From Hallella seregens ATCC 51272 (GTDB lineage: Bacteria; Bacteroidota; Bacteroidia; Bacteroidales; Bacteroidaceae), in the NCBI RefSeq assembly GCF_000518545.1, contig NZ_JADU01000001.1, positions 310,001 to 374,000 on the forward strand: DNA of 64,000 bases. Direction: 5' to 3'. The position numbers were made by a program, and so were the translations under genes. Positions 35,205 through 43,960 of this stretch are shown piece after piece (position 1 is the stretch's first letter; each line of letters begins with the position of its first letter). Below the pieces are notes generated by a model, which was not told the origin of the DNA, ran no database searches, and saw only the letters and a program-made list of their open reading frames with translations.

Positions 35205-36416
35205 TTACTCCTTTTCCACGGTAACGGGATGTTCTGTTTCCCGTTTCCATTCTTTCAGAAAGGCTGTCCACTCTTGTGCCGAGTGATAGCCGAAGTCCTC
35301 TTTGTCGCTGGTGTAGGCCAGGCCGTAGTGCAGGTGTCGGCCCACGGGCTTCACCACGAATCCATAGTTGTCCTTGTCGGCGGGCAGCTCGCGCACGCGA
35401 TAATCTCGCGGCACATAGATGCCCAGCCCCACCGTCTCGCGTTTCCAGTTCAGCGTGTCGGTGGAGGGCCAGTCGGTGCCCCAGCAGCCGCGCAGGCCGT
35501 CGTGGTCGGTATATTCCGTGGAGTTTTTCACGTTGATGATGCCTGTCGACAGCTCCTGCCCGTCCAGATCGCGGTTGAAAGTGGCGTCCACCTCCATGTC
35601 GCGGTGCTTGGCATAGAGCGTGTAGCGCAGCGTCATGTTCACCGGCCGGGTGTCCGGCACGATGGTCCAGCCCCCATCTTCCACCTCCACGATGGTGCGC
35701 ACGGGGCCTTGTGCCACGATGCGCTGCGTGCGGCGGGCCACTTGGTCGAGCAGTGTGGGCTCCTTGCCGTCCCATCCGCGCAGGGCACCCAGCCCGAAAG
35801 TGTTGCCCACCCACAGCACGTCGTCGCCGTAGCCCTCGGCCTTTTGTGCCTTGGAGGTGTAGAACTGCGTGGCTTCAAGCTCCAGCCGTTTGCGGAATTT
35901 TCCATAAAGATCAAGGGTTTGCCGCTTGTCCATGTAGATGCGCATGGCGATGAGTTCGTTCTCGAAAGCCACCCCGTGATGGTGGAGCACGTTGTAGGGA
36001 TTGGCCGTGCGCCGGTCTATGGTGATGGAGGAGAGGTAGATGTCGTGCTTGTTCTTCTCGGTCACTTTAGGGTTGCGCAACACTATCTCGGCATAGGTGC
36101 GCGCCGGATATTGGCGTGGCTCGCCCTCGGCATGGAGCGTCACTGCGGCCCGTCGCACCTGCCGTTTGTCGAAGCCTACAAGGAAACTCAACTCATCATT
36201 GGTGCCGTCTTGGTCGAGGTCGTCTATCTGGCAGGGCGTCTCATGCCCGTCTACCGTGACCACGGCCGAGCGCACGTCGCCGTAGGGGGCCAGCCGGAGC
36301 ACGACGGGTGCATCCTGCCGCGCCAGGGGAGAGGAGAGTTTCAAGTTGACCGTGGTCTGGGCGCCCACGGCCGTGCACAGGGCCCATGCGGCCGTCATTG
36401 CGAGTTTGCGTTTCAT
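35205..36416 (-). CDS. DUF4861 family secreted protein
   Basis: 403 residues with signal peptide MKRKLAMTAAWALCTAVGAQ. The rest is beta-rich (YGDVRSAVVTVDGHETPCQI, DGTNDELSFLVGF, HHHGVAFENELIAMRIY) and fits DUF4861, a Bacteroidetes family often found among polysaccharide-use genes; its activity is not settled to my knowledge. The mature protein should be periplasmic or surface-exposed. It is transcribed alone on the minus strand and faces the phosphopantetheinyl transferase at its 3' end; I see no strong terminator in the 48-base gap. Confidence 0.72.
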   Translation of the reverse strand: MKRKLAMTAAWALCTAVGAQTTVNLKLSSPLARQDAPVVLRLAPYGDVRSAVVTVDGHETPCQIDDLDQDGTNDELSFLVGFDKRQVRRAAVTLHAEGEPRQYPARTYAEIVLRNPKVTEKNKHDIYLSSITIDRRTANPYNVLHHHGVAFENELIAMRIYMDKRQTLDLYGKFRKRLELEATQFYTSKAQKAEGYGDDVLWVGNTFGLGALRGWDGKEPTLLDQVARRTQRIVAQGPVRTIVEVEDGGWTIVPDTRPVNMTLRYTLYAKHRDMEVDATFNRDLDGQELSTGIINVKNSTEYTDHDGLRGCWGTDWPSTDTLNWKRETVGLGIYVPRDYRVRELPADKDNYGFVVKPVGRHLHYGLAYTSDKEDFGYHSAQEWTAFLKEWKRETEHPVTVEKE

Positions 36417-36444
36417 GATTTTGGCTTGTTTTAGTCTTTGCAGA

Positions 36445-36452
36445 CAAAGTTA
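36445..36452 (-). promoter_or_regulatory. Promoter -7 box for DUF4861 gene
   Basis: TAACTTTG on the minus strand, 28 bases before the start at 36416. Confidence 0.6.
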
Positions 36453-36566
36453 CGAAATCTTTTGCCCATAGTCATGGCGGTGCGTCTACACTTTTGCCGA
36501 TTTTTCAAAAAAATAAACTTAAAAATGGAAAATACGGGAAAATATTTAAGTTTTTTAGCTTATTTC

Positions 36567-36597
36567 TTTGCGTTTAAAATGTTTTTTAGTACTTTTG
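36567..36597 (+). promoter_or_regulatory. gldB promoter (perfect -33/-7)
   Basis: TTTG at 36567-36570, 19 bases, TACTTTTG at 36590-36597. It sits in an AT-rich stretch (36500-36600) and rules out gldB starts upstream of about 36600. Confidence 0.85.
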
Positions 36598-36618
36598 CAC
36601 GTATATTTGACGAAAGAT

Positions 36619-37425
36619 TTGGTACGCAAGGTTTATTACATATTGCTTTTAGCCATGCTCTTCTGCGTTGCGTGCGAGTTCAAACTCAAGCCCAACGACG
36701 ATGAAGCAGATGCCAGTCATATCAAGGTGGAACGATATGACCGGCTGCAGAGCCGTTATCTCATCACGGGAGACTTCTCTGCCCTGCAGCAAATGAACAT
36801 GGAATACCCCATCGAAACGCGTACTTTGGTGGAGAAAATGCTACAGATTGGCGAGGTGAGCGACCACGACATCTACGAGCGTTTCCTGCGCTTTTATCAG
36901 GACTCCACCCTGCAGACCCTCATCAACGACGCCGAATCCGAGTATGCCAATATGGACGACATCAACCGCGATCTGGAGCACGGCTTCGGCCGGTTGCAGG
37001 AGTGGCTGCCCACGATGCCCCTGCCGCGCGTGTACGCCCAGATAGGCGCGCTGAACCAGAGCATCGTCGTTGGCGACAAGATGATTGGCATCTCGCTCGA
37101 CAAATACATGGGCCCCAGGTATGCCATCTACCAGCGTTATGGCTACTCGCCCGAGCAATTGCGCACGATGGGCCGTTGCTACATCGTGCCCGATTGCCTT
37201 TCTTTCTATCTGCTCAGCCTCTACCCGATGGACAATTACGACTCGCGCACGCAGCTGGAGAAAGACCTTCACATGGGCAAAGTGATGTGGGTGGTGAACA
37301 AGGCCTTGGGCAACCAGCTGTTCCGGACCGACTATACCACGATGGTGGCCCGCTACATGCACAGCCATCCCTCGGTCTCCATCGCCCAGTTGCTCGAGAG
37401 CGACGACTACAGCAAGATGCAATAA
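36619..37425 (+). CDS. gldB: GldB-like lipoprotein
   Basis: About 268 residues. The N-terminus VRKVYYILLLAMLFCVAC ends in lipobox FCVAC, so the protein is a lipoprotein. The body matches the gliding-motility-associated GldB family (YGYSPEQLRTMGRCYIVPDCLSFYLLSLYP split over residues 160-200; MGKVMWVVNKALG). In Flavobacterium GldB is needed for gliding; in Bacteroidales the family persists without gliding. No ATG lies before the signal: TTG 36619 (MVRKVYY) is preferred over TTG 36607, and the perfect promoter at 36567-36597 excludes the longer frame from 36568. Confidence 0.82.
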   Translation: MVRKVYYILLLAMLFCVACEFKLKPNDDEADASHIKVERYDRLQSRYLITGDFSALQQMNMEYPIETRTLVEKMLQIGEVSDHDIYERFLRFYQDSTLQTLINDAESEYANMDDINRDLEHGFGRLQEWLPTMPLPRVYAQIGALNQSIVVGDKMIGISLDKYMGPRYAIYQRYGYSPEQLRTMGRCYIVPDCLSFYLLSLYPMDNYDSRTQLEKDLHMGKVMWVVNKALGNQLFRTDYTTMVARYMHSHPSVSIAQLLESDDYSKMQ

Positions 37426-37569
37426 TGACTTGACTGAACGGTGCACGAGGCGCGGTTCGGTCTTTCTTCCATACCTTATTCTTATATTTCGCATTGCCTC
37501 CAGGTTGTTTGCCGGCTCTGTGGTGCGGTAGATTTCTGTGGCTTGAGGCCCCGGTGAGGGGCCATGGGC

Positions 37570-37731
37570 TGTTTGGGGGGCTGGGAGATAGGCTTAGATA
37601 GGAGAGGGATAGGAAGTGATAGGCGGTGATAAGGGCGATGACAGACTGTTGCGGGGTGCTTTTGGGGGCTGGGGAGTGGGCTTGAATAGGAGGGGATAAG
37701 AGGTGATAGGCTGTGATAAGGGCGATGACAG
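37570..37731 (+). repeat. G-rich minisatellite, two 87-88-bp copies
   Basis: Copy A 37570-37644 and copy B 37658-37731 align closely, both ending GGTGATAAGGGCGATGACAG or similar, offset by 87-88 bases. Inside each, GATAGG recurs about every 10-11 bases. It is almost free of C on this strand. The open frame on the opposite strand (SVIALITAYH twice) is a translation of the repeat, not a gene. Confidence 0.75.
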
Positions 37732-37748
37732 GGGAGGGCGTTGCACTG

Positions 37749-37902
37749 TTGTTGCCCGGCCGTGGCACTGTCGACAAGTTGGTGTTACGGTGTAATCGCG
37801 TGATGATTAGGCCGTTATCGCAGGGGCTTTATGCCGTAATCGCGTTGCCTTTTTGCCGTAATCGTGGGGCGATTACGGCGTTGTGGTTGGGCGGTTGTCG
37901 TG
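37749..37902 (+). repeat. 22-bp degenerate tandem array, locus 3 (7 units)
   Basis: Gapless units begin at 37749, 37771, 37793, 37815, 37837, 37859 and 37881. The best matches to the common unit are 37771-37792, 37837-37858 and 37859-37880. It reads on the plus strand, like gldB upstream. The stretch 37903-38161 has no gene or repeat I can support. Confidence 0.82.
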
Positions 37903-38161
37903 TCAGGATGATGCTGCCATTTTGTTGCCGCCTTCTCATCATGCCTCGTTGTATGGTTGTCTCTCGGTTTTCTGTGTTTTGATGGCTTGTGTATTGTCTT
38001 TTGATGGTTTGAATATTTGTTTCATTTCTCATGTCGGCATAGAGGCGGAGATACATGCAAAAGGGTGCGAGGGCTGGGGCGCGGCATGGCCGGAGAGGGC
38101 TTCTGACGAAAAAAATGGGGAAAAAAGTGGGAGAAAAAGTGCAACATGTCAAAAAAACGCC

Positions 38162-38169
38162 TATCTTTG
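38162..38169 (+). promoter_or_regulatory. Promoter -7 box for transglutaminase-like gene
   Basis: TATCTTTG, 38 bases before ATG 38208. No matching -33 TTTG. Confidence 0.55.
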
Positions 38170-38207
38170 CACGTAACAAAGAGTAACTTGTCTGAAACAA
38201 ATAACGA

Positions 38208-40010
38208 ATGAAACAAATCATTCTCCTCGGTCTGGCCCTGCTCGGCGGACTGGGAGCCCGTGCCCAGCAATGGGACGACAAAATCGTGATTGCTGACTGT
38301 GAAGACCAGTACATCCTGCAGATGGACGGCGGTCATCCCGTTGTGAAGAACAAGACGAGCGTGACCTACGAGTCGCTGTCGGCGGTCGGGGTGACGGCCC
38401 AGACCGTAGCCCTCTATGGCGACAACATCGAGCTGGGACGCGTTTCCACACCCGGCACGAAGACTTACAAGAACGTTACGCCCGAGAACGTGTTCTACGA
38501 TGACAGCAAGGGCTGCTTCATCACCTGTCCCATCCGCAAGAAAGGCAAGACGGGCGAGGTGAGCTGGAGCCGCACGTTTACCGACATCAAGTATTTTACC
38601 CGCGTTTATCTGCTCGACGATTACTTCATCCGGCACAAGACGGTGACCGTCACCATTCCCCGTGCACTGTCGGGCTACCGCATCAAGGAGATGAACTTTG
38701 CGGGCTATCCCATCGCCGCCTCGCACACTTCCTCGGTCGATGCCGAGGTCTATACCTACACCATCGACCATGCCTCACGCATGAAAGACGAGGAAAACAC
38801 GCCGCCGGCCTCCAACGTGTTCCCCTATCTCATGGTGCTGGGTTCGTTTCCCAGTGTGGACGATTTCTACACTTGGTCGGCCCAGATGTCGGCCGTGGAC
38901 ACCGCGGTGCCCGGTCTGGAGGCCCTGGTCAAGGAGATCACGGCCGGCTGCAAGACCGACGAGGAGCGGCTGAGCAACACCTATCATTGGGTGCAGGACC
39001 ACATCCGATATGTGGCCTTCGAGGCCGGCATGTCGGGATTCCGCCCCGACACCCCCGCCGAGGTGCTGCGCAAGCGTTACGGCGACTGCAAGGGCATGGC
39101 CCTGTTGCTCAAGACTCTGCTCCGCGCCGAGGGCTTCGACGCCCGCCTTACCGACATCGGCACCGACGAAGTACCCTGCACCATGACCGAGGCGCCCACG
39201 CTGGCCGCCACCAACCACGCCATTTGCACCGTGCGCCACAAGGGGCGCGACTACTATCTGGACGCCACCTGCAAGTACGTGCCCTACACCTACGTGCCGC
39301 AACACATACAGGGTTCGCAGGCGATGATCGAGGACGGGCCCAAGCCTCTGCTCCAAACGGTGCCCGTGCGCCCGGCCGACAGTTCCCTCGACAGCCTGTG
39401 CTACCAGTACCGGCTGCAGGGCGATGCCCTCGTGGGCAAGGCCATTTACCAGCTGCGCGGCGACATGAAAGAGTGGTTTATGACCTCGGCCGAGAAGGCG
39501 GGCAACAAGGACAACGACGAGATGCTGGGGGCCAACCTCAATGCCGACAACCACAGCATGGCCGTGAGCGGCGTGAAATGGATTGCCCGCGACCCCCGCG
39601 AGGAGTGGGCCCGGTTCGAGGGCAACGTGAGCAACACGGCCGCCGTGCAGCGCGTGGACGGCGAAGTGTATGTGGAACTGAACCCTCACAACAACCTCTT
39701 CGACAGTCGGATAGATACCACCGACCGCGTGGGCGACTACTATCTGCCCGTGCGTTGCAACGTCGTGCGCCAGGCCGTGCTCACCCTGCCCGCCGGCTTC
39801 CGCGTGGCCGAGCTGCCCCGTCCGGCCACCTTCACCCTGCCCGGCGGCGTGCTGAGCTGCACGTTCAGCCGGCAGGGAGGCCGCATTGTCTACCACCAGA
39901 AGATGCAGATTAACCGCCGCCGCATACCCCGCGCCGAGATTCCGGCCTGGAACACGGCCATCAGCCGGTGGCAGGATGCCTGCAACCGCCAGTTGGTGCT
40001 CAGACACTGA
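38208..40010 (+). CDS. DUF3857 / transglutaminase-like secreted protein, catalytic triad intact
   Basis: 600 residues with signal peptide MKQIILLGLALLGGLGARAQ. The N-terminal part is a DUF3857-type beta domain; the centre is a transglutaminase-like (papain-fold) domain with Cys294 (YGDCKGMALLL), His337 (TNHAIC) and Asp352 (YYLDATCKY), the expected triad. The C-terminal part is beta-rich. Such proteins are periplasmic or outer-membrane-associated in Bacteroidetes; peptidase or amidase activity is possible but the substrate is unknown. The related gene without the triad follows after 83 bases, probably in the same operon. Confidence 0.82.
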   Translation: MKQIILLGLALLGGLGARAQQWDDKIVIADCEDQYILQMDGGHPVVKNKTSVTYESLSAVGVTAQTVALYGDNIELGRVSTPGTKTYKNVTPENVFYDDSKGCFITCPIRKKGKTGEVSWSRTFTDIKYFTRVYLLDDYFIRHKTVTVTIPRALSGYRIKEMNFAGYPIAASHTSSVDAEVYTYTIDHASRMKDEENTPPASNVFPYLMVLGSFPSVDDFYTWSAQMSAVDTAVPGLEALVKEITAGCKTDEERLSNTYHWVQDHIRYVAFEAGMSGFRPDTPAEVLRKRYGDCKGMALLLKTLLRAEGFDARLTDIGTDEVPCTMTEAPTLAATNHAICTVRHKGRDYYLDATCKYVPYTYVPQHIQGSQAMIEDGPKPLLQTVPVRPADSSLDSLCYQYRLQGDALVGKAIYQLRGDMKEWFMTSAEKAGNKDNDEMLGANLNADNHSMAVSGVKWIARDPREEWARFEGNVSNTAAVQRVDGEVYVELNPHNNLFDSRIDTTDRVGDYYLPVRCNVVRQAVLTLPAGFRVAELPRPATFTLPGGVLSCTFSRQGGRIVYHQKMQINRRRIPRAEIPAWNTAISRWQDACNRQLVLRH

Positions 40011-40093
40011 CGGCCCGGCGGGGTCTCGGCCCCTCTGCAATTTACCCCACAGAACAACCATCAGCTATCATTTATTACCTAACATCAACTCCC

Positions 40094-42229
40094 ATGATGA
40101 GAAAAGCCATGATTACCCTTGTGCTCCTCGTCACTTGTCTGACGGGCTGGGCCTTCGACAACGACGACTACAAGGCCTTTGCCGCCCAGGTGCGCAAAGA
40201 GGTGTGGAGCCGAGACATGCCTGACTTCAAGACGCGTAGCGTGCCGGCCAAGTACAAGAATGAGTCGGCCGTGATACTCGCCTCCTACGAGGAAGTGAGC
40301 GTGGACCAAAAACGAAAGTTCTCTATTTACTCCAGCGGTTACTCGGTGAAGCAGGTGAACAGCGGGCACTTGCGACGCATGCTGGTGAAGATTCAGGACA
40401 AAGCCTCGCTGGAGAAGTTCTCCACTTTCGACTATTCCACCTACCGGCGGCAGTTCAACACGGGCTTCGGCACCGACGACGTGCGCAACGTGCTGGGCGT
40501 GCGCGTCATCAAACCCGACGGCAGCGAAACCGAGGTGAGCGGCGACGACTACGTGTCGGAGACCGAAGGCAAGCGCGGACAAGAGAAGAAAGCCAAGCTC
40601 GCCGTGCCCAACTTGCAGGTGGGCGACCTCATCGACGTGTTCTCCTATTACCAGAGCAAGGTGAAGGAAGAGAACGTGGACCCGATGAGATTTGTGTTTG
40701 AAGAAGACTATCCCATGCTCTCTTACCGGGTGCATTGTGTCATCGACCGCAAGTTCTGCACCCAGTACCGCACGCTCAACGGAGCCCCCGACTTCACGGC
40801 TTCGACCGATGAAGACGGCAACGTGGTGCTGGATGCCGAGGTGAAAAACGTGGACCGCACCCAGCCCGACTACGGTTACAACAGCATCAGCATGTCGCCC
40901 ATCACGCTGCTCTACGTGACGGGCAAGGTGGATCTGGGCTATCTGCCCAAGAGCACCAAGGACAAAGGGCTGCACGCCAACCCCGACGCCACCGTCATTC
41001 AAGAGGACGCCTGGAATTGGTGGAAGAGCTATAACAAGGGTAAGTGGAGCTTCAACAAGTATCTGAAGAACGTGATAGGCCAGGCCAAGAAGCTGGATTC
41101 CGACGAGGCCAAGGCCGATCACGTCTACAATTTCATGGTCATGTCCTCGCTGGTGAACCGCCAGGACTATCTGGACTACCGTGACCTGCCGTGCGCGCTG
41201 GAAGACATTCTCAAGAAGTGCGGCGTGAAAATGGATCACGTGCTCGTCACCAGCTGGCTCAAGGAACCCCTCGGCCAGCTCATCAGCTACGGCAATGCGG
41301 CCTGGGCCCTGCGGCTTAAGAGCGGCCGTTACTACCTGCCCTTGGGCTACGCCGCGAGTGCCAGTATGATACCGTCCATGTATCAAGGCCGTGCGGCCTC
41401 CGTCTATACGGGCGAGGGCAACTATGCCAAGGGCCCGTTTGAACAGGCTGTCACCCCGGTCAGCCAGGCCCAGGACAACGTGGAGCGCATCGCCGTCCAG
41501 GCCACTGTCGACGGCAGCCACCTCAACATCAGCCGTCGATCGGAGTTCACGGGTTGCTGCAAGGAGGGACTCATTGACGACTATGCCACGCCCGACGAGA
41601 TTATGCGGGGCTGGGGCAAGCCCTACGGCTACACGCGTTATGTCGACTTTTTCACGGGCAAGAACGCCAAAGACAAGGCGGCCGAGGGCATGAAGAACAG
41701 CGAAAAGCGCATTGCCGACAACTTCAGGGACGAGGTGACGCAGTATCATGACCGCGCCCCTGTGGCCATTACAGGCACCAAGGTGGAGTTGGTGGGCGAG
41801 AACGGCGGCCCCTTGGCCTACACTGTTGACTATCAGATGGACGGCATGGTGAAGACGGCCGGGCAGAATCTGGTGGTGTCCATCGGGCAGTTGCTGGGCC
41901 GGCACATCCACATCGAGGGCCGCGAACGCACGCGCGATTGCGACATCATGCGTGCCTTTGCCAAGACTTACGAGGTGGAGGTGAACCTGCAGCTCCCTGC
42001 CGGCTACATGGTGAACGCCGCCAGCCTGCAGCGGCTCGGCGCCCATGTGGACAATGCCACGGGCAGTTTCGAGGCCGCCGCCCGGCTCGACGGGGGCAAG
42101 CTCGTGCTCACGGTCAGAAAGGTGTACAAGCATCAGCTGGAGCCGGCCGCCAACTGGCCGAGCCTGCTCGAGGTGCTCGATGCCGCCTATACTTTCTGTT
42201 CGCAGCAGGTGGTGCTGCGCAAGAAGTAA
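40094..42229 (+). CDS. DUF3857 secreted protein, degenerate transglutaminase relative
   Basis: 711 residues, start at paired ATGs 40094/40097 (MMRKAMITLVLLVTCLTGWA, signal peptide). Domain order follows its upstream neighbour: DUF3857-like N-terminus (PDGSETEVSGDDYV, VPNLQVGDLIDVFSYY), then a central region whose DLPCALEDILKKCGV (from Asp364) lines up with the neighbour's GDCKGMALLLKTLL. The catalytic Cys position holds Leu365, and no His or Asp partner is evident, so this copy is probably non-enzymatic. It may bind or regulate the active partner (inference). Confidence 0.72.
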   Translation: MMRKAMITLVLLVTCLTGWAFDNDDYKAFAAQVRKEVWSRDMPDFKTRSVPAKYKNESAVILASYEEVSVDQKRKFSIYSSGYSVKQVNSGHLRRMLVKIQDKASLEKFSTFDYSTYRRQFNTGFGTDDVRNVLGVRVIKPDGSETEVSGDDYVSETEGKRGQEKKAKLAVPNLQVGDLIDVFSYYQSKVKEENVDPMRFVFEEDYPMLSYRVHCVIDRKFCTQYRTLNGAPDFTASTDEDGNVVLDAEVKNVDRTQPDYGYNSISMSPITLLYVTGKVDLGYLPKSTKDKGLHANPDATVIQEDAWNWWKSYNKGKWSFNKYLKNVIGQAKKLDSDEAKADHVYNFMVMSSLVNRQDYLDYRDLPCALEDILKKCGVKMDHVLVTSWLKEPLGQLISYGNAAWALRLKSGRYYLPLGYAASASMIPSMYQGRAASVYTGEGNYAKGPFEQAVTPVSQAQDNVERIAVQATVDGSHLNISRRSEFTGCCKEGLIDDYATPDEIMRGWGKPYGYTRYVDFFTGKNAKDKAAEGMKNSEKRIADNFRDEVTQYHDRAPVAITGTKVELVGENGGPLAYTVDYQMDGMVKTAGQNLVVSIGQLLGRHIHIEGRERTRDCDIMRAFAKTYEVEVNLQLPAGYMVNAASLQRLGAHVDNATGSFEAAARLDGGKLVLTVRKVYKHQLEPAANWPSLLEVLDAAYTFCSQQVVLRKK

Positions 42230-42236
42230 TTGCACG

Positions 42237-42256
42237 CGGCCGCCCACGGGCGGCCG
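42237..42256 (+). terminator. First hairpin after DUF3857 operon
   Basis: CGGCCGCCC pairs with GGGCGGCCG (9 bp, 2-base loop), 8 bases after the stop. Confidence 0.5.
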
Positions 42257-42310
42257 CCGTGTTGCTGTATTGCGGAGACAGCCACTCCGTCTCGTTTCGG
42301 GGAATGAAAA

Positions 42311-42334
42311 CGGCAGACACGCAAGTGTCTGCCG
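42311..42334 (+). terminator. Second hairpin after DUF3857 operon
   Basis: CGGCAGACAC pairs with GTGTCTGCCG around a GCAA tetraloop (10 bp). Confidence 0.6.
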
Positions 42335-42364
42335 GAGTGTTTGGAGGCTGTGTCCGATAAAAAA

Positions 42365-42411
42365 CATGCGGCCAGGCAGCAGAGTTCCGCCTCTGTCTGC
42401 CTGGCCGCATG
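42365..42411 (-). terminator. TrpB2 gene terminator
   Basis: CATGCGGCCAGGCAG pairs perfectly with CTGCCTGGCCGCATG (15 bp), extended inside by CAGAG / CTCTG with one bulged base. On the minus strand it is followed by TTTT. It lies 10 bases after the stop. Confidence 0.85.
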
Positions 42412-42420
42412 GCTTGGGTT

Positions 42421-43782
42421 CTACACCTGCGGCACCTTGGCCAAGTTGCGTTCAATCTCTTCATCGGAGACCATATAGTTGGTCAGGTCGCCGTTGATGT
42501 AGCTGTTGTACGACGGCATGTCGATGAGTCCGTGGCCCGAGAGGTTGAAAAGGATGACGGGCGACTTGCCCTCGACCTTGGCTTTCTGGGCCTCACGAAT
42601 GGTGGCGGCAATGGCATGGCAGCTCTCCGGGGCGGGAACGATGCCCTCGGTCTGGGCAAAGAGCACGCCGGCGGCAAAGGTCTCGAGCTGCGGGATGTCT
42701 ACGCCGTGCATGTAACCGTCTTTGATAAGCTGGGAGATAATCACGCCGGCGCCGTGATAGCGCAGGCCGCCGGCATGGATATTGGCCGGTTTGAAGTCGT
42801 GCCCCAGCGTGTACATGGGCAGCAGGGGCGTGTAGCCGGCCTCGTCGCCAAAGTCGTACTCGAACTTGCCGCGCGTGAGTTTGGGGCAGCTGTTGGGCTC
42901 GGCGGCGATGAATTCAGTGTTCTTGTGGGTGCCGTCGAACAGGTGGCGCATGAACGGGAAAGCGATGCCGCCGAAGTTGGAACCGCCGCCAAAGCAGGCA
43001 ATCACCTTGTCGGGATACTCCCCCGCCATCTCCATCTGCTTCTCAGCTTCCAGTCCGATGACCGTCTGGTGCAGGGCCACGTGGTTGAGTACCGAGCCCA
43101 ACGTGTATTTGCAGCCCGGTGTGGTAGTGGCCAGTTCGATGGCTTCGGAGATGGCCGTGCCGAGCGAGCCGGGATGGTTGGGGTCTACGGTGATGATGTT
43201 CTTGCCGGCGCGGGTCGACATGGAGGGCGATCCCTCGACCGTTGCGCCGAAAGTACGCATAATCATCGAGCGGTAGGGCTTCTGCTGCAGCGTGATCTTC
43301 ACTTGGTAAACGGCGGCTTCGAGGCCGTAGAGTCGGGCGGCATACGAGAGCGCGGCACCCCACTGGCCGGCGCCGGTCTCGGTGGTTACGTTGGTGTCGC
43401 CCTCCTGCTTGCAGTAGTAGCACTGGGGAATGGCGGAGTTTACCTTGTGTGAACCCAGCGGGTTGGTAGACTCGTTCTTGAAGTAGATGTGGGCCGGCGT
43501 GTCGAGTGCTTGCTCCAAAGCGTAGGCGCGCACCAAGGGGGTGGAGCGGTAAAAGGTGTATTTCTCCTGTACCTCTTCGGGGATGTCGATCCACGGGTGC
43601 TCGGCGTCGAGCTCCTGCTTGGAGCATTCAAGGCTGAAGATATGGGCCAAGTCCTCGGCGCAGAGCGGCTGCTTGGTGGCCGGATTCAGCGGGGGAAGCG
43701 GCTTGTTGGGCATCTCGGCCTGGATGTTGTACCACTGCGTGGGGATGTCTTTCTCCTGGAGTATGAATTTCTTCTGTCTCAT
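42421..43782 (-). CDS. trpB: TrpB2-type tryptophan synthase beta-like protein
   Basis: 453 residues from ATG 43782 (MRQKKFILQEKDIPTQWYN); the longer frame starts upstream of the promoter and is rejected. PLP lysine Lys113 is in NPLGSHKVNSA and the phosphate loop is FGGGSNFGG. The long N-terminus and insertions (KKFILQEKDIPTQWYN, CKQEGDTNVTTETGAGQWG) mark the TrpB2 class, which joins indole and serine without a TrpA partner. No trpA or other trp gene is in the window. TrpB2 may salvage indole, which fits an orphan gene in a host-associated or rumen-type anaerobe (inference). Confidence 0.92.
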   Translation of the reverse strand: MRQKKFILQEKDIPTQWYNIQAEMPNKPLPPLNPATKQPLCAEDLAHIFSLECSKQELDAEHPWIDIPEEVQEKYTFYRSTPLVRAYALEQALDTPAHIYFKNESTNPLGSHKVNSAIPQCYYCKQEGDTNVTTETGAGQWGAALSYAARLYGLEAAVYQVKITLQQKPYRSMIMRTFGATVEGSPSMSTRAGKNIITVDPNHPGSLGTAISEAIELATTTPGCKYTLGSVLNHVALHQTVIGLEAEKQMEMAGEYPDKVIACFGGGSNFGGIAFPFMRHLFDGTHKNTEFIAAEPNSCPKLTRGKFEYDFGDEAGYTPLLPMYTLGHDFKPANIHAGGLRYHGAGVIISQLIKDGYMHGVDIPQLETFAAGVLFAQTEGIVPAPESCHAIAATIREAQKAKVEGKSPVILFNLSGHGLIDMPSYNSYINGDLTNYMVSDEEIERNLAKVPQV

Positions 43783-43848
43783 ATTTGTAGGGTTTGTTGC
43801 TAATCTGGATTTGCGACGACGCGCCGGAGGGTGCCCCGTATCGCGATG

Positions 43849-43856
43849 CAAAGGTA
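43849..43856 (-). promoter_or_regulatory. TrpB2 gene promoter -7 box
   Basis: TACCTTTG on the minus strand, 66 bases before the start; TTG about 20 bases further upstream. Confidence 0.6.
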
Positions 43857-43960
43857 ACGAAAAAAGGCAAAAGACCGCAACGAATCGCCGTTTTGTTTGG
43901 CGAAAGCGGCTTTTGCCTGACAAATCGTATGCCGTGAAGACAGGGTGGAGGCGGTGCGGA

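Noticed and set aside
37214..37777. Minus-strand frame with SVIALITAYH repeats
   Set aside because: It translates the G-rich minisatellite and overlaps gldB antisense.
40085..42367. Long minus-strand frame of 760 codons
   Set aside because: Antisense to the second DUF3857 protein, rich in His/Val/Gly/Leu with no domain.
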